This document shows, one piece after another, positions 7,177 through 14,855 of a DNA stretch of 18,023 nucleotides (its first letter is position 1; each line of letters begins with the position of its first letter). The notes under the pieces were generated by a model. It did not search any database and was not told the origin of the DNA. It saw only the letters and a list, made by a program, of their open reading frames with translations. The translations under genes were made by a program, and so were the position numbers. Origin of the DNA: Candidatus Treponema excrementipullorum (lineage in GTDB: Bacteria > Spirochaetota > Spirochaetia > Treponematales > Treponemataceae); contig JAHLFV010000071.1 of NCBI GenBank assembly GCA_018883625.1, positions 1-18,023 of the forward strand. The letters are read 5' to 3'.

Positions 7177-8659
7177 AATTTCCTAAAGCTCTTTGTACTC
7201 TGTTTATATCTGATAACAACGTTGTATTCCCGGGGACTTCTTTTATTCCCCGTTGCAATAATTCCAAAGCTTCCTGATATTTGCCTTGATTAAATAAAGT
7301 TGCATACTGATTATGGATAAGAACAGCATGGTTATTAAGACATTGTTTCTTCAAAGATAAAAGTAGAGCACTGGAAGGAATATCTTGTAATCCTTGGTCA
7401 GCCACGGTGGCAGCTTCAAAAAAAAGTTGTTGTGCAACAAGAGGTTTTATTTTTTCTTGCCAAAAGTATTCCTTTGTTCTAAGCAACACTGTTTTGCCTT
7501 CTGTAGTTTGGGCTAAAGGATTTCTTGCCATGGTATCTAAATAATCCAATGCTTTATCCGGGGTCATACTGTAAGGCTCCGTGTTTAGTTGGCCTATAAA
7601 TATATTTAAGGGTATCTGATCCCGTGTTTTTTCTGACAACACGTCTATCCATGTATTGTAAGCGTTTTGAGCTTCTTCAATATCCCCTTTATTCAGATAA
7701 TAGGTGATGTAATTATATACTGTAGTATCAATGCACTCTTGCCAAATTGGAGAGGTGGGTATTTGACTGATGGCTTTGCTGAGCCATGTAAGGGCATCCT
7801 TGTACAACCTCTGATTTTGTAAATAATAAACGTAGTTTGTACAGGTAATATCTACTTCATTTTTTAACTCTTTTCCTCCGCTGGTGACTGTTTCGCCTAC
7901 AAAAGCCAACCGAGCCATGGTAAGGGGAATTGACAACTTATAATTATTTTTTTGCATGGCCAAAGAACTGTTGTTGCCTCCGATTAATGCAACCAACAGT
8001 TTGTCACTGATTTTGATTTTATCGTTATAGTAAGATTTAGGGACTACGGCATAACTGTTTCCGTTAGAACCTGTACTGGGTAATGTTTTTTTCACTCCCG
8101 GATCAAAGCCATAAGGGTTTGTGGTTTCCACATCGATTTCGCCTTTCTCTGTAGAAACAGAACAAAAGCTGTGATTTACAGTTTTGTAGGCTGTTACTTT
8201 TAGACCTGCTGCTTTTGCCAAAGTATAATACAGCACACTGGAAGAAACACAGTTGTACACTCCTTCCAAAAATAGAGTATCCATATTGCTTTCAGCCATT
8301 TTATAAGTTTTTAATGTATTTCTGTACATAAGACGGAGAATTGCCTCGCCTCTGTCATAGGCTGTCATCTGACGGTATTCCGGTGAATTAACTTCTTGGG
8401 CCATTTCACTGAACAACAGTAAGGTTTTTATCCCTCTTTCCGAATCCAACGGACAGGAAGAAAAAAGCAAAGATGCCCGTATCAAGTCATAAGAGGATAA
8501 GGGAAGGTCTCCTTCAACCTGCATATTTTCGTTAGGAACAAAAACAAAAGCCGGAGTTAAGGGGATGTCGGTATTGAGAGAAGTTTTTTGAGAAAAAATA
8601 TGTGTCGGAATCAATAAAAAAAACAGAGTACACAAACAGATAATTTTACGCATATTCAT
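7175..8659 (-). CDS. Secreted transglutaminase-like (Cys-His-Asp) protein with TPR-like C-terminus
   Basis: About 494 residues. The N-terminus 'MRKIICLCTLFFLLIPTHIFS' is a classical signal peptide, with cleavage likely after IFS, so the protein is exported. Residues about 60-190 hold a transglutaminase-like papain-fold core: Cys in 'YNCVSSSVLYYTLAKAAGL' (about 137), His in 'VNHSF' (about 163) and Asp in 'IDVETTNPYGFDPG' (about 176), a plausible catalytic triad. The C-terminal half is helical and ends in TPR-like repeats, for example 'LFNQGKYQEALELLQRGIKEVPGN'. Bacterial transglutaminase-like proteins are often proteases or peptide-modifying enzymes; the substrate here is unknown. The start is uncertain: ATG 8659, ATG 8653, ATG 8677 and GTG 8692 are in frame and none has a clear ribosome-binding site; 8659 gives a tidy signal peptide. 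It is divergent from mdh. Confidence 0.68.
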   Translation of the reverse strand: MNMRKIICLCTLFFLLIPTHIFSQKTSLNTDIPLTPAFVFVPNENMQVEGDLPLSSYDLIRASLLFSSCPLDSERGIKTLLLFSEMAQEVNSPEYRQMTAYDRGEAILRLMYRNTLKTYKMAESNMDTLFLEGVYNCVSSSVLYYTLAKAAGLKVTAYKTVNHSFCSVSTEKGEIDVETTNPYGFDPGVKKTLPSTGSNGNSYAVVPKSYYNDKIKISDKLLVALIGGNNSSLAMQKNNYKLSIPLTMARLAFVGETVTSGGKELKNEVDITCTNYVYYLQNQRLYKDALTWLSKAISQIPTSPIWQECIDTTVYNYITYYLNKGDIEEAQNAYNTWIDVLSEKTRDQIPLNIFIGQLNTEPYSMTPDKALDYLDTMARNPLAQTTEGKTVLLRTKEYFWQEKIKPLVAQQLFFEAATVADQGLQDIPSSALLLSLKKQCLNNHAVLIHNQYATLFNQGKYQEALELLQRGIKEVPGNTTLLSDINRVQRALGN

Positions 8660-8704
8660 ATGTTTTTTATCGTGCATTCGGGACAAAAACACAAGCTTTT
8701 AAAC

Positions 8705-8752
8705 GGATTTTGCAAAATCCCTGATGGCAAAATATAGATAAAATATTATCTA
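8705..8752. promoter_or_regulatory. Palindrome and dyad in the divergent intergenic region
   Basis: GGATTTTGCAAAATCC (8705-8720) is a perfect 16-bp palindrome. A second dyad, TAGATA-N6-TATCTA, lies at 8735-8752. Both sit between the minus-strand transglutaminase-like gene and the mdh operon, upstream of both starts, where an operator could control either. The mdh promoter itself is not clear: TTGTTA (8777-8782) and A/T-rich -10-like hexamers up to 8810 are weak candidates. Confidence 0.4.
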
Positions 8753-8848
8753 AAGTATTCCATTTTTTTTTCTTTTTTGTTACAATGCTATAAACTTAAA
8801 TGGATAAAATTTAGGCGATAAAGTTTTAATTTTTAAGGATGGTAATGT

Positions 8849-9799
8849 ATGGGAAACAAAATTACAATTATTGGTTCTGGAAGTGTTGGTGCTACAATTG
8901 CTTACACACTTGCTGTTCAGGGACAGGCATCCGAAATTGTCATGATTGACATCAACTTGGAAAAATCTTTGGGAGAAGCTTTGGATATTCGCCAAGGTAT
9001 GGCCTTTGTCAATCCCGTAAATATTTATGCAGGAAGCTATGCCGATGCAAAGGATTCTGACATTGTTATTTTGACTTCTGGTGTTGCCAGAAAACCCGGT
9101 CAATCCCGTCTTGATTTGACTCAGACAAACGTAAATATTACAAAGACAATTATTCCGGAAATAACAAAAGCAGCTCCTGATGCAACATACATTATCGTTG
9201 CTAATCCTGTAGATATTCTTACATACCAATTTCATAAAACTTCAGGTATCCCAGAAAACAGAATTATCGGTTCCGGTACCAGCTTGGATACAGCTCGTTT
9301 GCGTTCTCGTCTTGCAGAATACTTCCATGTTGCACAGCAGAATGTACACGCTTATGTTTTCGGTGAACACGGTGACACATCTTTTGTGCCTTGGTCTTTG
9401 GCAAATATTTCTTCTATTCCTATCGATGAGTTTAGCAAAAGAGTTACTACTTTGTCAGATAAGCTGTATCCTACTTTGGTAAGAGAAGAAGTAGAACAGT
9501 ACGTACGTAAATCCGGTGGTCGAATTATTTCCCGCAAAGGTGCTACTTTCTATGCTATTGCAATTTCTGTTTGCCACATTTGTAAGTGCGTTTTGGGTGA
9601 AGCAGAAAGCACATTGACAGTTTCTGCTCTTATGCACGGAGAATACGGAATTAAAGACGTTTGTATCAGTACATTGTCTCTTGTAGGCCGTGACGGAATT
9701 ACCGGAAAAATCGAAGTACCTCTTAACGATGCCGAAATTGCCTTGTTGCACAAAAGTGCTGACTGCTTGAAAGATATAATTAAACAACTCACATTCTAA
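8849..9799 (+). CDS. mdh: LDH-type malate dehydrogenase (lactate dehydrogenase fold with Arg at the specificity position)
   Basis: A 316-residue NAD-dependent 2-hydroxyacid dehydrogenase of the LDH/MDH family, cytoplasmic. Seen: the nucleotide motif 'GSGSVGA' (9-15), Asp34 ending the second strand (NAD preference), N119 of 'VANPVD', D147 and R150 of 'LDTARLR', H174 of 'GEHGDT' and T233 of 'KGATFY'. The body is LDH-like (GEHGDT, KGAT). However, the substrate loop reads 'GVARKPGQSRLDL': the residue at dogfish position 102, Gln in lactate dehydrogenases, is Arg81. Arg there is the malate dehydrogenase signature, and changing Gln102 to Arg in Bacillus stearothermophilus LDH is known to switch it to oxaloacetate. 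I therefore predict oxaloacetate reduction to malate, supported by fumC starting 12 bases later. Automatic annotation would probably say L-lactate dehydrogenase. Start ATG 8849 has AAGGA nine bases upstream. Confidence 0.8.
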   Translation: MGNKITIIGSGSVGATIAYTLAVQGQASEIVMIDINLEKSLGEALDIRQGMAFVNPVNIYAGSYADAKDSDIVILTSGVARKPGQSRLDLTQTNVNITKTIIPEITKAAPDATYIIVANPVDILTYQFHKTSGIPENRIIGSGTSLDTARLRSRLAEYFHVAQQNVHAYVFGEHGDTSFVPWSLANISSIPIDEFSKRVTTLSDKLYPTLVREEVEQYVRKSGGRIISRKGATFYAIAISVCHICKCVLGEAESTLTVSALMHGEYGIKDVCISTLSLVGRDGITGKIEVPLNDAEIALLHKSADCLKDIIKQLTF

Positions 9800-9811
9800 C
9801 GGGGAATAGAC

Positions 9812-11188
9812 ATGGAATATCGAATTGAACACGATTCTATGGGTGAGGTAAAAGTCCCCGCAGATAAGTATTGGGCAGCTCAAACAGAGCGCAGTCATGA
9901 GAACTTTAAAATCGGTGTAGGCATTGAAACAATGCCTCGGGAAATTACAAAGGCTTTTGGTATATTAAAAAAAGCTGCTGCTCTTGCTAATAACCAATTA
10001 AAGCCGGAGAAAATGACAGCTGAAAAGCTTGCTGCCATCAGTCAGGCATGTGATGAAGTTATTTCCGGTTCTTTAAACGATCACTTTCCTCTCGTTGTAT
10101 GGCAAACCGGAAGCGGTACTCAATCAAACATGAATGCTAATGAGGTTATCGCTAATCGAGGAAATGAAATTGCTGGTGCAAAACTTTTGCATCCCAACGA
10201 TGACATCAATATGAGTCAGTCCTCTAACGATACCTTTCCTACAGCCATGCACATTTCTGCCGTTATGGCTTTGGAAGACAAACTTATTCCTGCCATCGAT
10301 TTGTTGGTAGAAACTTTCAAAAGACTGGAAAAAGAACACGAAGGTATCGTAAAGAGCGGAAGAACCCACTTGCAAGATGCCACACCTATTACCTTTTCAC
10401 AGGAAATCAGTGGTTGGCGTTCTTCTCTGGAGAGAGACAAAGAATTGATTCTCCGTTCTTTGGAGCCTCTTAAAGAGTTGGCTTTGGGTGGTACTGCGGT
10501 AGGTACCGGTCTCAATGCACCTAAAGGTTTTGACGTAAAAGTTGCAGAAGCTGTTTCTCAACTAACGGGAAAAGACTTTAGAACCGCAGCAAATAAATTC
10601 CATGCTCTTACCAGCAAAGATGAAATCGTGTTTGCTCACGGTGCAGTAAAAGCGCTCGCCTGTGATATGATGAAAATTGCTAACGACGTTCGCTGGCTAG
10701 CTTCCGGTCCTCGTGACGGTTTGGGAGAAATTACAATTCCGGAAAACGAACCCGGATCTTCTATTATGCCAGGTAAAGTTAATCCCACTCAGTGCGAAGC
10801 TGTGACTATGGTTGCAGTTCAGGTTATAGGTAATGATGTTGCCGTAGGAATGGCAGCCAGCCAGGGTAACTTTGAATTAAACGTTTTTATGCCTGTTTGT
10901 ATATACAATTTCTTGCAGTCAACTCGGTTGTTGGCGGAAGCTATGGTTTCTTTCAATAACAACTGTGCCGTAGGAATAAAAGCCAATAAAGAAAAGATGC
11001 ATCATAATTTGCATAATTCTCTTATGCTTGTTACGGCTCTTAACCCCTACATCGGTTATGAAAACGCTGCAAAAACAGCCAAAAAGGCATTCAAAGAAAA
11101 TATTTCTCTCAAAGAAGCCTGCGTAGCATTGGGATTCCTCACAGCAGAGAAATTTGATGAAGTATTCCATCCTGAAAAGATGGTTTGA
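9812..11188 (+). CDS. fumC: Class II fumarate hydratase
   Basis: Reversible conversion of malate and fumarate by an iron-free, oxygen-stable homotetramer in the cytoplasm. Length 458 is normal for FumC. Seen in order: 'WQTGSGTQSNMNANEVIANR' (about 97-116), 'SQSSNDTFPTAMH' (135-147), 'GRTHLQDATPITFSQE' (183-198, with H186 matching the active-site histidine) and the superfamily signature 'GSSIMPGKVNPTQCEA' (315-330). The 'PTQCEA' ending is the fumarase form; aspartases usually read differently after KVNP. It follows mdh by 12 bases with GGGGA as ribosome-binding site, and hdrB starts 25 bases after its stop. In this setting it most likely runs from malate to fumarate and feeds a fumarate reductase. 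Confidence 0.95.
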   Translation: MEYRIEHDSMGEVKVPADKYWAAQTERSHENFKIGVGIETMPREITKAFGILKKAAALANNQLKPEKMTAEKLAAISQACDEVISGSLNDHFPLVVWQTGSGTQSNMNANEVIANRGNEIAGAKLLHPNDDINMSQSSNDTFPTAMHISAVMALEDKLIPAIDLLVETFKRLEKEHEGIVKSGRTHLQDATPITFSQEISGWRSSLERDKELILRSLEPLKELALGGTAVGTGLNAPKGFDVKVAEAVSQLTGKDFRTAANKFHALTSKDEIVFAHGAVKALACDMMKIANDVRWLASGPRDGLGEITIPENEPGSSIMPGKVNPTQCEAVTMVAVQVIGNDVAVGMAASQGNFELNVFMPVCIYNFLQSTRLLAEAMVSFNNNCAVGIKANKEKMHHNLHNSLMLVTALNPYIGYENAAKTAKKAFKENISLKEACVALGFLTAEKFDEVFHPEKMV

Positions 11189-11213
11189 TGCTAAACAAAA
11201 GGATGAAACATAT

Positions 11214-12029
11214 ATGACTTTCAGTTATTATCCAGGTTGTACTTTACGGACAAAAGCCATAGAGCTTGATCGCTGTGCCCGTGCTGCTGCCGAAGTTTTG
11301 GGTGTAACTTTGGAAGAGGTACCCGAATGGCAGTGTTGCGGTGGTGTCTATCCTATGGCGAAGGATGAAATTGCCACCAAGTTATCTTCCGTACGCACAC
11401 TGGTTGCGGCTAGGGATGCCGGTCATGATTTGGTAACTATCTGTTCTGCCTGTCATAATGTTATTAAGCAGGTGAATCAGGATATGGCAAGTGATGAGGA
11501 TATTTGCACAAAAGCCAACAACTATATGGCTTTGGAAACTCCTTATCATGGTGAAACAAAGGTGTATCACTATTTAGAGTTATTACGTGACGTGGTAGGT
11601 TTTGACAAAATCAAAGAAAAAGTAGTAGCGCCTTTTACCGGTAAAAAAATCGGTGCCTATTACGGATGTCTTTTACTCCGTCCCGGACGTGTTATGCAGA
11701 TGGACAATCCGGAAAATCCCAAGATATTGGAAGATTTTATTAAAGCCATTGGCGGGGAGCCGGTTATTTACAATCAGCGTAATGAATGTTGCGGAGCTTA
11801 TTTGACGGCCGAAGATCCTTCTGTACCGGAAAAACGAAGCAAAAAGATTTTGCACAATGCCGCTGAAAATGGGGCAGAATTGCTGGTTACAGCCTGTCCT
11901 TTGTGTTTATATAACTTAAATAAAAATCAACAAAGTGAAAATCTTCCTGTTGTGTATTTTACAGAGTTATTGGCTCAGGCTCTCGGAGTTTCTTCCGGTT
12001 CTGATGTAGGAGGATCCGATGGAAAATAA
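11214..12029 (+). CDS. hdrB: Heterodisulfide reductase subunit B homologue (two CCG domains)
   Basis: A 271-residue soluble HdrB. It holds two cysteine-rich CCG domains: C9-x31-C41-C42-G43-x33-C77-x2-C80, and C152-x39-C192-C193-G194-x33-C228-x2-C231. In methanogen HdrB these ten cysteines bind two non-cubane [4Fe-4S] clusters that reduce the CoM-S-S-CoB disulfide. All ten are present, so catalytic function is expected, but bacteria usually lack these coenzymes, so the natural substrate here is open. Start choice: ATG 11214 has AAAAGGA ten bases upstream and directly precedes the conserved 'SYYPGC'; the frame stays open back to an ATG at 11154 inside fumC, but those 20 extra residues look unlike the family. 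The 3' end overlaps hdrC by 11 bases. Confidence 0.92.
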   Translation: MTFSYYPGCTLRTKAIELDRCARAAAEVLGVTLEEVPEWQCCGGVYPMAKDEIATKLSSVRTLVAARDAGHDLVTICSACHNVIKQVNQDMASDEDICTKANNYMALETPYHGETKVYHYLELLRDVVGFDKIKEKVVAPFTGKKIGAYYGCLLLRPGRVMQMDNPENPKILEDFIKAIGGEPVIYNQRNECCGAYLTAEDPSVPEKRSKKILHNAAENGAELLVTACPLCLYNLNKNQQSENLPVVYFTELLAQALGVSSGSDVGGSDGK

Positions 12030-12411
12030 GTTTTTACAAGAACAAATTATCCGTTCCAGTGGTGTGAATCCCAGAAAATGTATGCGATGTGGCAAGTGTT
12101 CTGCCACATGTCCTGCATATGACGAAATGGAGTATCATCCTCATGAATTTGTCTACATGGTAGAGAACGGAGATATTGAACCTTTGATGAAATCTCGGTC
12201 TTTATATCGTTGTTTATCTTGTTTTGCCTGTGTTGATAGGTGTCCGAGAAACGTGGAGCCTGCAAAGTTGGTGGAAGGCGTAAGACTTGCCGTGATTCGG
12301 GAAGCCGGCCAAAATCACTTAAAAGCAGAGGCTGTTGCCAAGTTAGCTGAAGAAGATGCAGAAATTCCTCAGCAGCTACTTGTCAGTGCTTTTAGAAAGT
12401 ATAGCAAATAA
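12019..12411 (+). CDS. hdrC: Heterodisulfide reductase subunit C homologue
   Basis: A 130-residue soluble ferredoxin-like protein with two [4Fe-4S] motifs: 'CMRCGKCSATCP' (C21, C24, C27, C31) and 'CLSCFACVDRCP' (C65, C68, C71, C75). It matches the small soluble HdrC that passes electrons from HdrA to HdrB. There is no membrane cytochrome domain as in HdrDE-type systems. The start is fixed by a perfect AGGAGG (12008-12013) five bases before the ATG, inside the end of hdrB, suggesting translational coupling. hdrA starts nine bases after its stop. Confidence 0.93.
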   Translation: MENKFLQEQIIRSSGVNPRKCMRCGKCSATCPAYDEMEYHPHEFVYMVENGDIEPLMKSRSLYRCLSCFACVDRCPRNVEPAKLVEGVRLAVIREAGQNHLKAEAVAKLAEEDAEIPQQLLVSAFRKYSK

Positions 12412-12420
12412 GGAAAGACA

Positions 12421-14418
12421 ATGCAAAAAATCGGTGTTTTTGTGTGCCATTGTGGTACAAATATTGCGGCAACCGTTGACGTAAAGAAAGTTGCCGAAAG
12501 ATTAAACTTGGAACCCGGTGTTGTATATGCTACCGAGTACCAGTATATGTGTTCTGAAGCCGGACAGCACATGATTCAGGACGCAATTAAGAAAAACAAC
12601 TTGACTGGTGTGGTTATCTGTTCCTGTTCACCTCGTATGCATGAGGCAACTTTTAGAAAAGCTGCCGAAGCAGCCGGACTGAATCCTCACATGGTAGAAG
12701 TTGCCAATATCCGAGAGCAGTGTTCTTGGATCCACAAAGATAAGGATTCAGCAACGGAAAAAGCTGTAGCTTTGGGAAAAGCTGCCGTGGCAAAAACCCA
12801 CCTTGATACACCTTTAACAGCAGGCGAAACTCCTGTTACAAAACGGGCTCTCGTTATCGGTGGAGGTATTGCAGGTATTCAGACAGCCTTGGATATTGCG
12901 GAAGCCGGATTCAAAGTGGATATCGTTGAAAAAGAACCTACTATCGGTGGTAAGATGACCCAGATAGACAAAACATTCCCCACTTTAGACTGTGCAGCCT
13001 GTATCCTTACACCTAAGATGGTTGACTGTGCTCAAAATGAAAATATCACTATCTACTCCTACAGTGAAGTAGAAGAAGTGAAAGGATTCGTGGGAAACTT
13101 TACCGTTAAAATCAAACGTAAAGCCCGGTATGTAGATGAAACAAAGTGTACCGGTTGCGGTATTTGTGTGGAAAAATGTCCTCAAAAGAAAGTTCCCAGT
13201 GAATTTAACTTAGGCATGAGTAACAGATCCGCTATCTATATTCCCTTTGCCCAGGCAGTTCCTAAGGTTGCTACTATTGACCCCCAGCACTGTAACATGT
13301 TGTTAAACGGAAAGTGTGGTGTATGTTCAAAGGTTTGTTCCGCAGGTTGTATCGATTACACTCAAAAAGATACCTACGTAGAGGAAAAATACGGTGCAAT
13401 CGTTGTAGCTACCGGTTATAATCCCATTAAACTGGACAAATACGACGAATTTGCTTATGGACAGAGTAAAGACGTAGTTACTTCTTTGGAATTCGAGCGT
13501 TTGACCAATGCTGCCGGACCTACCAGCGGAACTTTGTTACGTCCTTCTGACGGAAAACATCCCAAAACGATTGTTTTTGTACAGTGTGTAGGAAGCCGTG
13601 AATCAGACAGTTGCAAAGGCGGTAAGGAATATTGTTCTAAGATTTGTTGTATGTATACAGCAAAACATGCCATGCTGACCCGAGAAAAGTATCCCGATAC
13701 AGACGTATATGTATTCTATATCGATGTAAGAACTCCCGGTAAGAGCTTTGATGAATTCTACCGTCGAGCAGTAGAGCAGTACGGCGTCCATTACATCAAA
13801 GGTATGGTAGGAAAAGTAACACCCAATGCCGACGGTACTTTGGATGTTCAGGGTTCTGATTTGTTGGCAGATAAACAGTTGCACATCAAAGCTGATATGG
13901 TAGTGTTAGCCGCCGCCATTGAGCCGGACAAAACAGCACGCCCTTTGGCCACAATGCTTACAGCCAGTATGGATACAAATGATTTCTTTACAGAGGCTCA
14001 TCCTAAACTGCGTCCTGTAGAAAGTCCAACTGCCGGTGTGTATCTTTCCGGTGCCTGCCAGGGACCAAAAGATATTCCCGAAACAGTATCTCAGGCCAGT
14101 GCCGCAGCTGCTAAAGTTATCGGATTGTTGGTCAAAGATAAATTAAAGAACAACCCCTGTGTTGCCCATAGCGATGAACTTATGTGTAACGGCTGTTCTT
14201 CCTGTGAAAAAGTTTGTCCCTACGGTGCTATTACTTATGAAGATAAAGAATTCCGTCAGCCGGACAGAACTATGTTGCTTCGTCGGGTAGCTAAGGTTAA
14301 TCCGGCTGTTTGTCAGGGATGCGGTGCTTGTACCGTAGCTTGTCCGTCTGGTGCCATGGACTTAAACGGATTCTCAAATAGACAGATTATGGCGGAGGTT
14401 GATGCAGTATGTCTGTAG
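12421..14418 (+). CDS. hdrA: Heterodisulfide reductase subunit A homologue (FAD, multi-[4Fe-4S])
   Basis: A 665-residue HdrA, the flavoprotein core of HdrABC. An N-terminal domain has 'CHCGTNI' and 'CSCSPRMHE' (about 9-75). A thioredoxin-reductase-like FAD domain starts with 'VIGGGIAGIQTALDIAEAG' (GGGIAG at 147-152) and carries 'FPTLDCAACILTPKM' (186-200). An inserted ferredoxin domain has 'CTGCGICVEKCP' (243-254) and C291/C299/C302/C306. The C-terminus has two cubane motifs, C589-x2-C-x2-C-x3-C and C631-x2-C-x2-C-x3-C. In methanogens this FAD splits electron pairs between a high- and a low-potential acceptor (flavin-based electron bifurcation). It is a single-copy HdrA without fused MvhD, which is the next gene. 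No in-frame UGA is seen, so no selenocysteine. Confidence 0.95.
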   Translation: MQKIGVFVCHCGTNIAATVDVKKVAERLNLEPGVVYATEYQYMCSEAGQHMIQDAIKKNNLTGVVICSCSPRMHEATFRKAAEAAGLNPHMVEVANIREQCSWIHKDKDSATEKAVALGKAAVAKTHLDTPLTAGETPVTKRALVIGGGIAGIQTALDIAEAGFKVDIVEKEPTIGGKMTQIDKTFPTLDCAACILTPKMVDCAQNENITIYSYSEVEEVKGFVGNFTVKIKRKARYVDETKCTGCGICVEKCPQKKVPSEFNLGMSNRSAIYIPFAQAVPKVATIDPQHCNMLLNGKCGVCSKVCSAGCIDYTQKDTYVEEKYGAIVVATGYNPIKLDKYDEFAYGQSKDVVTSLEFERLTNAAGPTSGTLLRPSDGKHPKTIVFVQCVGSRESDSCKGGKEYCSKICCMYTAKHAMLTREKYPDTDVYVFYIDVRTPGKSFDEFYRRAVEQYGVHYIKGMVGKVTPNADGTLDVQGSDLLADKQLHIKADMVVLAAAIEPDKTARPLATMLTASMDTNDFFTEAHPKLRPVESPTAGVYLSGACQGPKDIPETVSQASAAAAKVIGLLVKDKLKNNPCVAHSDELMCNGCSSCEKVCPYGAITYEDKEFRQPDRTMLLRRVAKVNPAVCQGCGACTVACPSGAMDLNGFSNRQIMAEVDAVCL

Positions 14419-14855
14419 AAGAAAACAAAGATTTCAAACCTAAAATAGTTGCCTTTTGTTGCAACTGGTGTTCCTATGCCGGAGCGGATTTGGCAGGAAC
14501 AAACAGGCTGGCATATCCTGCCGATGTAAAAATAATCCGTGTTCCCTGTTCCTGTCGTGTTAATCCCATGTTTATCCTTCGGGCTTTTCAGCGGGGCGCA
14601 GATGGTGTAATTTTATGTGGATGCCATCCGGGAGATTGTCACTATACTACGGGAAACTATTATGCCCGTCGCCGCATGACATTGCTTTTTTCCATGTTAG
14701 ATTATTTGGGAATAGAGAAAGGTCGTACCCGGGTTGAGTGGGTTTCTGCCGCAGAAGGTGCAAAATTCGCTACTACAATGAACGAATTTGTGGCAACAGT
14801 GACTGCTTTGGGTAAAAACAAACGATTGGAGGACCTTAGATGTACGAAACAGTAA
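14409..14855 (+). CDS. flxD: MvhD/FlxD-type [2Fe-2S] electron-transfer protein
   Basis: A 148-residue protein of the MvhD family, which links an electron donor to HdrA. Conserved cysteine groups are visible: 'CCNWC' (C17, C18, C21), 'CSCR' (C47, C49) and 'CGCHPGDCHY' (C70, C72, C77). In methanogens MvhD binds one [2Fe-2S] cluster and connects the MvhAG hydrogenase to HdrA. Here no hydrogenase gene follows. Instead the next genes are FlxABC-like, so it is better called FlxD. It overlaps hdrA by 10 bases and the next gene by 16, so translation of the three is probably coupled. Confidence 0.9.
   Translation: MSVEENKDFKPKIVAFCCNWCSYAGADLAGTNRLAYPADVKIIRVPCSCRVNPMFILRAFQRGADGVILCGCHPGDCHYTTGNYYARRRMTLLFSMLDYLGIEKGRTRVEWVSAAEGAKFATTMNEFVATVTALGKNKRLEDLRCTKQ

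Noticed and set aside
8849..9799. Annotation as L-lactate dehydrogenase
   Set aside because: The fold is LDH-like, but residue 102 is Arg and the next gene is fumarase; malate dehydrogenase fits better. LDH remains possible until assayed.
9455..9898. 147-residue minus-strand open frame across the mdh-fumC junction
   Set aside because: Antisense to two conserved genes, with Cys/Phe/Ser-rich, family-less sequence typical of a shadow frame; the same holds for the other antisense frames in 8780-17351.
11154..11213. Upstream start for hdrB inside fumC
   Set aside because: The frame is open, but the extra 20 residues precede the conserved HdrB N-terminus and there is a good ribosome-binding site for ATG 11214.
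11214..14855. Methanogen origin because of hdrABC-mvhD
   Set aside because: These genes are widespread in anaerobic bacteria. The OmpA, Wzz, EAL and aroA genes and Shine-Dalgarno layout are bacterial, and no methanogenesis gene is present.
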